Positions 17,835 to 26,723 of a stretch of DNA of 64,000 bases are shown in pieces. The position numbers and the translations under genes are program-made. Source of the DNA: Clostridium sp. chh4-2 (GTDB lineage Bacteria; Bacillota; Clostridia; Lachnospirales; Lachnospiraceae); NCBI RefSeq assembly GCF_002899675.1, contig NZ_PKUU01000002.1, positions 1 to 64,000 of the forward strand, written 5' to 3'. Under the pieces are notes generated by a model that worked only from the letters and a program-made list of their open reading frames with translations, was not told where the DNA came from and made no database searches. The first letter of the stretch is position 1. Every line of letters begins with the position of its first letter.

Positions 17835-18491
17835 GTGAGAGATGTTGTTAAGGTGACCGGAATGGTGATCAAATCAACTCCGGTGGGTGAATTTGACAAG
17901 CGCCTGGTGATTTTATCGAGAGAACGCGGAAAGATCACCGCGTTTGCCAGAGGCGCCAAACGCCCTTCCAGCATACTGATGGCTGCCAGCCGCCCCTTTT
18001 CATTCGGACAGTTTTCCCTGTTTGAAGGGAGAGACGCCTACAACCTTCAGTCGGCTGAAATCACCAATTACTTTGCCGATCTGGCGTTTGATATGGAAGG
18101 GGCCTGCTACGGGTCGTATTTTCTGGAACTGGCCGATTATTATGCGAGAGAAAATATGGATGAGACACTGCTTTTAAAGCTGGTGTACCAGTCCCTCAGA
18201 GCCCTTTTAAAGGATGCGATACCCAACCAGCTGGTTCAGCGGATATTTGAACTAAAGGCCATGGTGATTAATGGGGAGTACACGGAACACCCGCCCCGCC
18301 GGGTGGGGGATTCCGCCAATTATGCCTGGGAATTTGTGATCGCCTCCTCTATGGAGTCTCTGTATACATTTACCCTGACCGACGAAGTTTTAAAAGAATT
18401 CGCCTCCTGTGTGGAAGTCAACAAGACAAAATTCATTGACCGGACGTTTCATTCCCTGGAGATATTAAAAACCTTAATTAATCCGGGTTAA
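17835..18491 (+). CDS. recO: DNA repair protein RecO
   Basis: RecO helps load RecA in RecF-pathway recombination. The 218-residue protein begins with an OB fold (VTGMVIKSTPVGEFDKRLVIL, KITAFARGAKRP) followed by the helical domain. The zinc-site cysteines of other RecO proteins are largely missing, which is not rare in this group. I prefer GTG at 17835, with GGGAGA 5 bp upstream, over ATG at 17823. A small GCGTGA/TCACGC hairpin lies between era and recO. Confidence 0.88.
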   Translation: MRDVVKVTGMVIKSTPVGEFDKRLVILSRERGKITAFARGAKRPSSILMAASRPFSFGQFSLFEGRDAYNLQSAEITNYFADLAFDMEGACYGSYFLELADYYARENMDETLLLKLVYQSLRALLKDAIPNQLVQRIFELKAMVINGEYTEHPPRRVGDSANYAWEFVIASSMESLYTFTLTDEVLKEFASCVEVNKTKFIDRTFHSLEILKTLINPG

Positions 18492-18494
18492 GTA

Positions 18495-18523
18495 TTGAAA
18501 ATATTTGGAAAAGAAGGTATAAT
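18495..18523 (+). promoter_or_regulatory. Promoter for the lipoprotein-glyQS pair
   Basis: TTGAAA (18495-18500) and TATAAT (18518-18523) with a 17-bp spacer, 49 bp before the lipoprotein start. Confidence 0.75.
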
Positions 18524-18572
18524 CCACTCTATATGCGAAAAAATGATTCAGATAGGAAGATAGGGGTAATGT

Positions 18573-19229
18573 ATGAAAAAAATAAAAATTGCACTGGCTG
18601 CGTCCGTTTTAGCAGTGATTTTGGCCGCCTGCGGCGGTAAACAGGGCTCAACCAGCACATTTTCACCGAATCAGGACAGTATCTTCGTGTCCAGAGACGG
18701 TAATTTCTCCAGTTCACTGGTGGAAACATATTCTGCCGAATACAGCCAGGAAAAGTTCCAGGCTTTCGTGGATGGAATCGTGTCTTCGTATAATGAAGAA
18801 AAGGGCTTGGGAGCCGTATCGGCCAACACGGAAGGCCAGGCAAAGCTTCCGGTTGCCGTTAATACCTGTACGCTGGAAGGCGGATCTGCAAAGATCATCT
18901 TCGACTATGCCAGCGGAACCGATCTGATCGAGTTTGCGAAAGACCAGAAGGACGAGGATAACCAGGCAGAGGGGCTGGAATTCGGAAAAGCTTCTACTTT
19001 CCTTAACCAGGGGGCTTTGCTGGAAGCCGTTTTTGTAACACCGAAAGACGGAACCAATGTAAAGCCGGAGAAACTGGTAAAGGCCGGAGACAGTTACTGC
19101 GTGGCCGTGGATGGGGCGGTTACCATTCAGACCGAGGGAAAGATTCAGTATGTATCCAAGGGAGTGTCCCTTCAGGATGAATTTACGGCGAAAACGCCGG
19201 AGGGGAAATCATATATCATTTTCAAATAG
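18573..19229 (+). CDS. Putative lipoprotein of unknown function
   Basis: A 218-residue protein with a type II signal peptide: MKKIKIALAASVLAVILAAC, lipobox LAAC with the modified cysteine at residue 20, then a Gly/Ser/Thr-rich tether. The mature part has no domain that I recognise. It ends 21 bp before glyQS and shares its promoter, which is an unusual partner for a synthetase gene. Confidence 0.8.
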   Translation: MKKIKIALAASVLAVILAACGGKQGSTSTFSPNQDSIFVSRDGNFSSSLVETYSAEYSQEKFQAFVDGIVSSYNEEKGLGAVSANTEGQAKLPVAVNTCTLEGGSAKIIFDYASGTDLIEFAKDQKDEDNQAEGLEFGKASTFLNQGALLEAVFVTPKDGTNVKPEKLVKAGDSYCVAVDGAVTIQTEGKIQYVSKGVSLQDEFTAKTPEGKSYIIFK

Positions 19230-19250
19230 AAGAAAGAGGTTAAGCTGATT

Positions 19251-20639
19251 ATGGAAAAGACAATGGAAAAAATCGTAGCGCTGGCAAAGAGCAGAGGATT
19301 CGTATATCCTGGTTCTGAGATTTACGGAGGACTTGCGAATACATGGGACTACGGAAATCTGGGCGTTGAACTGAAAAACAATGTGAAAAAAGCATGGTGG
19401 CAGAAATTTGTTCAGGAGAGTCCCTACAACGTGGGCGTGGACTGCGCAATTCTGATGAATTCCCAGACATGGGTGGCATCCGGCCATTTAGGCGGATTCT
19501 CTGACCCGCTGATGGACTGCAAGGCATGTAAAGAGCGTTTCCGCGCGGATAAGCTGATTGAAGACTATATGGCAGAGCATGAGATTCAGATAGAAGGTTC
19601 TGTAGATGCCTGGTCCCAGGAAGAGATGAAAGCATATATCGATGAGAAAAACATCTGTTGCCCAAGCTGCGGCAAACATGATTTTACAGATATCCGTCAG
19701 TTTAACCTGATGTTTAAGACCTTCCAGGGCGTTACGGAAGACGCTAAGAATACGGTATATTTAAGACCTGAGACAGCTCAGGGTATCTTTGTAAACTTTA
19801 AGAACGTTCAGAGAACTTCCAGAAAGAAAATTCCGTTCGGCATCGGACAGATCGGTAAATCTTTCCGTAACGAGATCACTCCTGGCAACTTCACATTCCG
19901 TACAAGAGAATTTGAACAGATGGAACTGGAATTCTTCTGCGAACCGGGAACTGATTTAGAGTGGTTCTCCTATTGGAAATCCTACTGCATCAACTGGCTG
20001 AAGTCCTTAGGAATCAAAGAGGACGAGATGAGAGCCAGAGACCATGCTCCGGAAGAATTATGCTTCTACAGCAAGGCCACCACAGACCTTGAATTCCTTT
20101 TCCCATTCGGCTGGGGTGAGTTATGGGGAATTGCCGACAGAACGGATTATGACCTGACCCAGCATCAGAATACGTCCGGTGAAGACATGACTTATTTTGA
20201 TGATGAGAAGAAAGAAAGATACATTCCTTATGTAATTGAGCCGTCTTTGGGCGCTGACCGTGTGACGCTGGCGTTCCTCTGCGCTGCTTATGATGAAGAA
20301 GAGATCGGAGAGGGAGATGTGCGTACCGTGCTTCATTTCCATCCGGCGATCGCTCCTGTTAAAGTCGGCATCCTGCCTCTTTCCAAGAAGCTGAATGAAG
20401 GTGCGGAGAAGATTTACGCAGAACTTTCCAAGTATTACAACTGTGAGTTTGACGACAGAGGCAATATCGGAAAACGCTACAGAAGACAGGATGAGATCGG
20501 TACTCCGTTCTGCATTACCTATGATTTTGAATCAGAGACAGACCAGGCTGTTACCGTGCGTGACCGTGATACCATGGAACAGGTGAGAATTCCGATTACG
20601 GAATTAAAAGCTTACCTGGAAGATAAATTCTCTTTTTAA
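19251..20639 (+). CDS. glyQS: Glycyl-tRNA synthetase, dimeric class II
   Basis: A 462-residue alpha2-type GlyRS, which charges tRNA-Gly. Motif 1 is around [22 protein letters not shown]; zinc-type cysteines CKACKERF and [10 protein letters not shown] lie in the insertion; motif 2 shows [21 protein letters not shown] and motif 3 [14 protein letters not shown]. The C-terminal anticodon-binding domain is complete. Codon choice is more biased than in neighbours, fitting high expression. I see no T-box leader; transcription appears to come from the promoter ahead of the lipoprotein gene. Confidence 0.96.
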   Translation: MEKTMEKIVALAKSRGFVYPGSEIYGGLANTWDYGNLGVELKNNVKKAWWQKFVQESPYNVGVDCAILMNSQTWVASGHLGGFSDPLMDCKACKERFRADKLIEDYMAEHEIQIEGSVDAWSQEEMKAYIDEKNICCPSCGKHDFTDIRQFNLMFKTFQGVTEDAKNTVYLRPETAQGIFVNFKNVQRTSRKKIPFGIGQIGKSFRNEITPGNFTFRTREFEQMELEFFCEPGTDLEWFSYWKSYCINWLKSLGIKEDEMRARDHAPEELCFYSKATTDLEFLFPFGWGELWGIADRTDYDLTQHQNTSGEDMTYFDDEKKERYIPYVIEPSLGADRVTLAFLCAAYDEEEIGEGDVRTVLHFHPAIAPVKVGILPLSKKLNEGAEKIYAELSKYYNCEFDDRGNIGKRYRRQDEIGTPFCITYDFESETDQAVTVRDRDTMEQVRIPITELKAYLEDKFSF

Positions 20640-20657
20640 CAAAATAAGAATGTTTGA

Positions 20658-20687
20658 GATGGGAGCCGCAGATCCGGCTCTCATTTT
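20658..20687 (+). terminator. Terminator after glyQS
   Basis: Stem ATGGGAGCCG / CGGCTCTCAT (one G-T pair) followed by TTTTCTG. Confidence 0.7.
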
Positions 20688-20724
20688 CTGTAAAATGAAT
20701 TTTAATTTCGGATGAGGAGGCAGG

Positions 20725-22059
20725 ATGAAACCGCTTAATTTATTGGAAGATCATGTGAGAGCTTTATTTTTAAAATACCTGATTCCGTCGGTCAGCGCCA
20801 CTTTTGTGACGTCCATCTATATTTTGGCGGATACGGTGATGATTGGACGCGGCGTGGGGGCTGTGGGAATTGCGGCTCTGAACCTTTTACTGCCTTTATT
20901 CAGCCTGTTTTTCGGTACGGGCGTGCTGTTGGGCGTAGGAGGGGGCGTGCTGTTTTCCGTTTCAAAGGGAAAGGGTGAGGAAAAGAAGGCCAGGGAATAC
21001 TTTACTGTCGGGTTCGTGTGCGCGGTGCTGTTTTCACTTTTTTATCTGACTATGGGCTATCTTTTCTTTGGCCCGATTACCGGATTTTTGGGAAATAATG
21101 AGTCCATGGCTGCGCTGGTGGAACAGTACGGTAAGATCCTGATAGCGGGCGCTCCGGCTTTTCTGTTTTCCGCTTTTTTACAGGCGTTTGTCAGAAATGA
21201 CAAGGCGCCTAAGGTGGCCATGGCCGCCGTAATTGCCGGAGGCGTGAGCAATGTGGTGCTGGATTATATCTTTATCTTTCCCATGAAGATGGGAATGGCG
21301 GGAGCCGCCGTCGCCACGGTGATCGGATCGCTGATTACGATCGGCATACTGCTGTCCCATTTTTTCTCACCGTCCAATACACTGAAATTCACAGGGGATT
21401 TGTCGGCTGCAAAAGCGGGGAAAGTGATTGCCAACGGAGTATCCAGTTTCTTAATTGAGATGTCGGGCGGAATTATCATCTTTTTATTCAACCGGCAGCT
21501 GCTGGCTTATGTGGGAAACTTAGGCGTGGTGGTTTACGGGATCATATCCAACAGCGCTCTGATCGTATCGTCGGTGAGCAACGGTATCGCTCAGGCCGCC
21601 CAGCCGTTGATGGCTGTCAACTTTGGAGCCGGCAGGGAAAAAAGGGTCAGGGAGACCAGAAAATATGCGCTGACGGCCGAATTTATCGCAGGAGCGCTGT
21701 TCGTGGCGGCAGGTCTTTTTCTGCCGCGGATGATTACCGAGATATTTGTAAAGGCGGATGAATCCATATTGACTTTGTCTGTTCCTGCAGTCCGGATGTA
21801 TTTTCTGTCGTTTTCAGCAATGGGAGCCAACCTTTTGTTCAGCACTTATTTTCAGTCGGTTATGAAACCGTTTTATGCACTTTTGGTTTGTCTTCTGCGT
21901 GGAATTGTGCTCAGCGGCGTCCTTGTATTTCTGCTTCCGGCGGTTTTGGGCGTGAACGGAATCTGGATGACAATGCCGGTGACAGAATTTATCACTTTAG
22001 CCGTTTGTACTTTACTGAATATTCGTATATGCGAATTGAAAACAGATATGCGAAAATAA
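20725..22059 (+). CDS. MATE family efflux transporter
   Basis: A 444-residue, 12-helix protein of the MATE family, which exports drugs or metabolites using Na+ or H+. The N-terminal half has the typical SVSATFVTSIYILADTVMIG helix and the two halves repeat (residues about 10-215 and 235-435). A good GAGGAGG site precedes the ATG. No regulator is adjacent and the substrate cannot be inferred. Confidence 0.9.
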   Translation: MKPLNLLEDHVRALFLKYLIPSVSATFVTSIYILADTVMIGRGVGAVGIAALNLLLPLFSLFFGTGVLLGVGGGVLFSVSKGKGEEKKAREYFTVGFVCAVLFSLFYLTMGYLFFGPITGFLGNNESMAALVEQYGKILIAGAPAFLFSAFLQAFVRNDKAPKVAMAAVIAGGVSNVVLDYIFIFPMKMGMAGAAVATVIGSLITIGILLSHFFSPSNTLKFTGDLSAAKAGKVIANGVSSFLIEMSGGIIIFLFNRQLLAYVGNLGVVVYGIISNSALIVSSVSNGIAQAAQPLMAVNFGAGREKRVRETRKYALTAEFIAGALFVAAGLFLPRMITEIFVKADESILTLSVPAVRMYFLSFSAMGANLLFSTYFQSVMKPFYALLVCLLRGIVLSGVLVFLLPAVLGVNGIWMTMPVTEFITLAVCTLLNIRICELKTDMRK

Positions 22060-22133
22060 CAGAAAATGTAAGTGGTTACAACCTATTTTACAGAAAAATT
22101 ACTAAATTTTTGCCAGGAAATGAAGAAAAAACC

Positions 22134-22161
22134 TTTACTAGATTTTGGTTTGTGATATAAT
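22134..22161 (+). promoter_or_regulatory. Probable ppdK promoter and leader
   Basis: TTTACT (22134-22139) and TATAAT (22156-22161) are 16 bp apart. The roughly 100-base leader holds a small GTAGA/TCTAC hairpin (22228-22243) just before the strong AGGAGG site. Confidence 0.5.
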
Positions 22162-22267
22162 AAACACAGACCGTTTGCGGGCTTTTTCTTTGTAAAAGGC
22201 ATTGACGAACGGAAATGAAAATCAAAGGTAGATGCCAGTCTACATGAACTTGAGGAGGAAATAACTT

Positions 22268-24889
22268 ATGGCAAAATGGGTTTATTTATTTAAAGAAGGC
22301 AGTGCCGACATGAAAAACCTGTTAGGCGGTAAAGGTGCTAACCTGGCTGAGATGACCAACCTTGGTCTTCCGATTCCACAGGGCTTTACTGTAACAACAG
22401 AAGCTTGTACTGACTACTATAACAGCGGCAAGCAGATCACAGATGAAATCAAAGGTCAGATTTTTGACGCTCTTGCTGAACTGGAAGAGATTCAGGGCAA
22501 GAAGTTTGGCGATACGGAAGATCCGTTATTAGTATCTGTTCGTTCAGGAGCCAGAGCTTCCATGCCTGGTATGATGGACACAATCTTAAACTTAGGTCTT
22601 AACGACGTAGCAGTAGAAGGATTTGCAAAGAAAACAGGAAACCCAAGATTTGCATATGATTCTTACAGAAGATTTATCCAGATGTTCTCCGACGTAGTTA
22701 TGGAGATGAGCAAAACATTCTTCGAAGGAATTCTGGACAACGTGAAAGAAGAAAAAGGCGCTAAGTTTGATACAGACTTAACCGCTGACGATTTAAAAGA
22801 AGTAATCGCAAAATACAAAGCGATCTACAAAGAGAAGATGGGTGAAGAATTCCCACAGGATCCAAAGGTTCAGCTGATGGAAGCTGTTAAAGCAGTATTC
22901 CGTTCATGGGACAACCCTCGTGCCATCGTTTACAGACGTATGAACGATATCCCTGGTGATTGGGGTACCGCTGTTAACGTGCAGGCCATGGTATTTGGTA
23001 ACATGGGCAATACTTCCGGTACCGGCGTTGCATTTACACGTAACCCATCTACAGGCGAGAACGGTATCTACGGCGAGTACTTAATCAACGCTCAGGGTGA
23101 AGACGTAGTTGCTGGTATCCGTACACCACAGCCTATTACAAAATTAGCAGAAGATCTGCCTGAATGCTACAAAGAATTCATGGCAATCGCTCATAAACTG
23201 GAAGACCATTACCGCGATATGCAGGATATGGAATTCACAATTCAGGAAGGCAAATTATACTTCTTACAGACACGTAACGGTAAGAGAACTGCTCCGGCAG
23301 CTTTACAGATCGCATGTGACTTAGTAGATGAAGGAAAGATCACTCCTGAAGAAGCAGTATGCAGAATTGAAGCAAAATCCTTAGACCAGTTATTACATCC
23401 TACATTTGATGCAGCAGCATTAAAGGCAGGCGAAGTGATCGGTTCCGCTCTTCCTGCATCTCCTGGTGCAGCAGCAGGTAAAGTATACTTCACAGCAGAA
23501 GAAGCAAAGGCTCATCATGAAGCCGGCGAAAGAGTTATCCTGGTTCGTCTGGAGACATCTCCTGAAGATATCGAGGGTATGCACGCAGCTGAAGGTATCC
23601 TGACTGTACGCGGCGGTATGACCTCTCACGCAGCAGTAGTTGCACGTGGTATGGGTACAGCTTGTGTATCCGGATGCGGCGACATTAAGATCAACGAAGA
23701 AGAGAAACATTTCGAACTTGGCGGACACAGCATTAAAGAAGGCGATTATATCTCCTTAGACGGTTCTACAGGTAAGATCTATCTTGGCGATATCGCTACA
23801 CAGGAAGCTACTGTAAGCGGTAACTTCGGAAGACTGATGGAGTGGGCTGATCAATTCAGAACTCTTCATGTAAGAACTAACGCAGATACTCCTGCAGATA
23901 CTTTAAATGCAGTTAAATTAGGCGCAGAAGGCATCGGCCTTTGCCGTACAGAGCATATGTTCTTCGATCCTGAGAGAATTCCGAAGATCAGAAAGATGAT
24001 CCTTTCCGATACTGTGGAAGCGAGAGAAGAAGCGCTCAACGAGCTGATTCCTTTCCAGAAAGGCGACTTCAAGGCTATGTACAAAGCCCTGGAAGGAAGA
24101 CCAATGACTGTTCGTTACTTAGATCCGCCTCTGCATGAGTTCGTTCCTACCGATCCGGAAGATATCAAAGCATTAGCTGATGATATGGGAATGACACCAG
24201 AGCAGGTTAAAGCGAAATGTGATGAACTTCATGAATTCAACCCAATGATGGGACATAGAGGATGCCGTCTGGCAGTTACCTATCCTGAGATCGCTAAGAT
24301 GCAGACAAGAGCCGTTATCGAAGCTGCTATCGAAGTGAAGGAAGAATGCGGATATGACATCGTTCCTGAGATCATGATTCCTCTTGTTGGCGAGAAGAAA
24401 GAATTAAAATATGTAAAAGACATCGTTGTAGAGACTGCTGAATTAGTTAAGAAGGAAAAAGGATCTGACATCCAGTATCATATCGGTACCATGATCGAGA
24501 TCCCACGTGCAGCTTTAACAGCTGACGCCATTGCAGAAGAAGCAGAATTCTTCTCATTCGGTACAAACGACTTAACACAGATGACATTTGGCTTCTCCCG
24601 TGATGACGCTGGTAAGTTCTTAGATTCTTACTACAAAGCTAAGATCTACGAATCAGACCCATTTGCAAGACTTGACCAGACTGGTGTTGGACAGCTTGTT
24701 CAGATGGCAGCAGATAAGGGAAGACAGACAAGACCTGACATCAAACTTGGTATCTGCGGCGAGCACGGCGGAGATCCTTCTTCCATCGAATTCTGCCACA
24801 AGGTTGGTTTGAACTATGTTTCCTGTTCACCATTCCGCGTTCCGATTGCAAGATTGGCAGCGGCTCAGGCGGCGTTGAACAATAAATAA
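22268..24889 (+). CDS. ppdK: Pyruvate, phosphate dikinase
   Basis: PPDK interconverts pyruvate + ATP + Pi with PEP + AMP + PPi, a main PEP/pyruvate step in anaerobic Clostridia. The 873-residue protein has the ATP-grasp domain (LLGGKGANLAEM, SVRSGARASMPGMMDT), the phosphohistidine loop GGMTSHAAVVARGMG (His about 455) and the PEP-binding barrel with LCRTEHMFF and the catalytic cysteine in GICGEHGGDP. It closely resembles the C. symbiosum enzyme as I recall it. Codon use is strongly biased compared with neighbours, so the gene is likely highly expressed. A strong terminator follows. Confidence 0.98.
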   Translation: MAKWVYLFKEGSADMKNLLGGKGANLAEMTNLGLPIPQGFTVTTEACTDYYNSGKQITDEIKGQIFDALAELEEIQGKKFGDTEDPLLVSVRSGARASMPGMMDTILNLGLNDVAVEGFAKKTGNPRFAYDSYRRFIQMFSDVVMEMSKTFFEGILDNVKEEKGAKFDTDLTADDLKEVIAKYKAIYKEKMGEEFPQDPKVQLMEAVKAVFRSWDNPRAIVYRRMNDIPGDWGTAVNVQAMVFGNMGNTSGTGVAFTRNPSTGENGIYGEYLINAQGEDVVAGIRTPQPITKLAEDLPECYKEFMAIAHKLEDHYRDMQDMEFTIQEGKLYFLQTRNGKRTAPAALQIACDLVDEGKITPEEAVCRIEAKSLDQLLHPTFDAAALKAGEVIGSALPASPGAAAGKVYFTAEEAKAHHEAGERVILVRLETSPEDIEGMHAAEGILTVRGGMTSHAAVVARGMGTACVSGCGDIKINEEEKHFELGGHSIKEGDYISLDGSTGKIYLGDIATQEATVSGNFGRLMEWADQFRTLHVRTNADTPADTLNAVKLGAEGIGLCRTEHMFFDPERIPKIRKMILSDTVEAREEALNELIPFQKGDFKAMYKALEGRPMTVRYLDPPLHEFVPTDPEDIKALADDMGMTPEQVKAKCDELHEFNPMMGHRGCRLAVTYPEIAKMQTRAVIEAAIEVKEECGYDIVPEIMIPLVGEKKELKYVKDIVVETAELVKKEKGSDIQYHIGTMIEIPRAALTADAIAEEAEFFSFGTNDLTQMTFGFSRDDAGKFLDSYYKAKIYESDPFARLDQTGVGQLVQMAADKGRQTRPDIKLGICGEHGGDPSSIEFCHKVGLNYVSCSPFRVPIARLAAAQAALNNK

Positions 24890-24897
24890 GCAAAGCG

Positions 24898-24931
24898 AAA
24901 GCCCCGGAGTTACAATTCCGGGGCTTTTTTT
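24898..24931 (+). terminator. Strong terminator after ppdK
   Basis: Stem GCCCCGGA (24901-24908) / TCCGGGGC (24917-24924), flanked by AAA and a run of seven T. A second dyad CTGCTTC/GAAGCAG with CTTTTTT follows at 24944-24985. Confidence 0.92.
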
Positions 24932-24999
24932 GGCTGATTACCTCTGCTTCCTAGTATCTGACATATGTAAATGAAGCAGCTTTTTTCATGGATAATGGC

Positions 25000-26676
25000 T
25001 CACTGTCTGAGTTTAAACTGATTTACCAGATTTTTCAGCATCTGCGCCTGATCGTACAGTTCCTCGCTTGCGGCGGCGCTTTCTTCCGCAGTAGCCGAGT
25101 TGGCCTGCACTACGTTGGAAATTTGATCGATGCCCTGTGTTACTTGGGCGATGGCGGCCGCCTGGACATTGGATGCTTTGGAGATTTTGTCAACTGCCGA
25201 AACCATCTGTCTGGCGCTCTCCACGACTTCTGTGAGTGTGTATGCAGTTTCATCGGCTATTTTGGTTCCTAAGTTTACGGCCTGAATGGTTCCTTCTATC
25301 AGAGCAGCCGTATTCGTGGAAGCCCTGGCGGATTTGTCTGCCAGGTTCCGTACCTCATCGGCAATAACCGCAAATCCTTTAGCCGTACTAACGTGTGCCG
25401 CCTCTACAGACGCATTCAGCGCCAGGATATTGGTTTGAAAGGCGATGTCTTCAATTGTTTGGATAATTTTCCCGATCTGTCCGGATTTGTGGCTGATATC
25501 ATGCATAGATGCGATCATTTCCTGCATCTGCCGGTTTGCTTCCTCAATTTTTGCTCCGGCTGCTGCCGCCAGTTCACTGCCATATTGTGAATTTCGGGCA
25601 TTTTCCCTAACTTGGGAGGATATCTCGTTAATTGAGGCAGCTAATTCCTCTACGGAAGCCGCCTGTTCGGTTGCACCCCGGGCGAGATCCTGTGCTCCGG
25701 AAGAAACCTGGTCGCTGCCGGTGGAAACCTGGTCGGACGACTGGTTGATCTGTTTCATGGTCCGGCTCAGCTTGATGGTGATCTGTTCTACGGAAGCTGC
25801 CAGCTGCTGAAAATCGCCGACATAAAATTCCTCAGCCTTGGAGGTGACTGTAAAATCGCCGTTGCCCAATGATGCGAGACGGCAGTTCATATCGCTGATA
25901 ATCCCTTGGAATGTTCTGATAAGAGAACGTATGCTGTCGGACAGATTTCCCAGTTCATCCTTTGATTGATAGCCGATTGATACATCTAAGCTGCCTGTGG
26001 CCAGTTTTTTTGCAGCATCCCTGATTTCTTCCACTGGTTTGCGGATGCTGTTGGAGATATAAAGTCCAAATAAAAATGCCAGAGCGATATTGAGCAGAAT
26101 GATTACAATCATAATAAACCTGGAAGTCATTTGAAGCTGCTGGCCCTGATCCACCATTGCTTTTGCATTATTTGCCGCCTGCAAGGTAATCTTATCCAGC
26201 GAATCTGACATCTGATTCAGCAATGGTATGTAACTGGTATTCATCAATGCGAAGGCTTCCTCATTTTTTTCTGCTGCGGTTAATTCGAAAATCTGATCCC
26301 GGTAGACAATTGCCTCGGCTAAGGTCGAATCCACTTCGTCCATCAATGTCATATCTCCTTTAAACCGTTTACGGATATTGGGAAAGGCAGCCCGCATATT
26401 AGCCAGGGCAGCAGATGCGTTGTCCAGAGAGATCTTCATGTCATTCTCATCTGTTTCCAACATGGCTTTTAATATGTCTGCTCTTGCAAACTGCATCTCC
26501 CGTTTGGCTGTCCAAACGTTGACTGTTACTGCGTAATTGTTGTCGTAAAAGCTTGTCAGATTACTGCTGATCCGTTTCATCATAACAAGCGCAGCCACAC
26601 TGGCAGCGAGACAAAGCACTATGATAACTGCATAGGAGAACAGCATCCTCGTTCTGATTTTCATATTTTTTAACAT
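25000..26676 (-). CDS. Methyl-accepting chemotaxis protein
   Basis: A 558-residue membrane chemoreceptor. A first TM helix at about 10-30, a four-helix-bundle type extracytoplasmic sensor (about 30-185), a second TM (about 186-207), a HAMP domain (about 208-260) and the long cytoplasmic signalling coiled coil. The hairpin tip reads FQTNILALNASVEAA, then HVSTAKGFAVIADEVRNLA; usual receptors have an AGExGKGF segment here, so this one is one residue shorter and altered. It ends without a CheR-docking pentapeptide. It starts 47 bp after the histidine kinase gene with AGAGGGG, so both share a transcript. Confidence 0.93.
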   Translation of the reverse strand: MLKNMKIRTRMLFSYAVIIVLCLAASVAALVMMKRISSNLTSFYDNNYAVTVNVWTAKREMQFARADILKAMLETDENDMKISLDNASAALANMRAAFPNIRKRFKGDMTLMDEVDSTLAEAIVYRDQIFELTAAEKNEEAFALMNTSYIPLLNQMSDSLDKITLQAANNAKAMVDQGQQLQMTSRFIMIVIILLNIALAFLFGLYISNSIRKPVEEIRDAAKKLATGSLDVSIGYQSKDELGNLSDSIRSLIRTFQGIISDMNCRLASLGNGDFTVTSKAEEFYVGDFQQLAASVEQITIKLSRTMKQINQSSDQVSTGSDQVSSGAQDLARGATEQAASVEELAASINEISSQVRENARNSQYGSELAAAAGAKIEEANRQMQEMIASMHDISHKSGQIGKIIQTIEDIAFQTNILALNASVEAAHVSTAKGFAVIADEVRNLADKSARASTNTAALIEGTIQAVNLGTKIADETAYTLTEVVESARQMVSAVDKISKASNVQAAAIAQVTQGIDQISNVVQANSATAEESAAASEELYDQAQMLKNLVNQFKLRQ

Positions 26677-26723
26677 TTTAATTTCCCCTCTTTACAAGTT
26701 ATATGGCCCAGTGATCTTGACCG

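Noticed and set aside
18492..19250. T-box riboswitch before glyQS
   Set aside because: Only 21 bp separate glyQS from the lipoprotein gene, and the 81 bp before that gene hold a normal promoter but no T-box sequence or specifier stem that I can see.
24940..24990. Separate small RNA between ppdK and the chemoreceptor
   Set aside because: The dyad with a T-run is most simply a second terminator; no promoter is visible.
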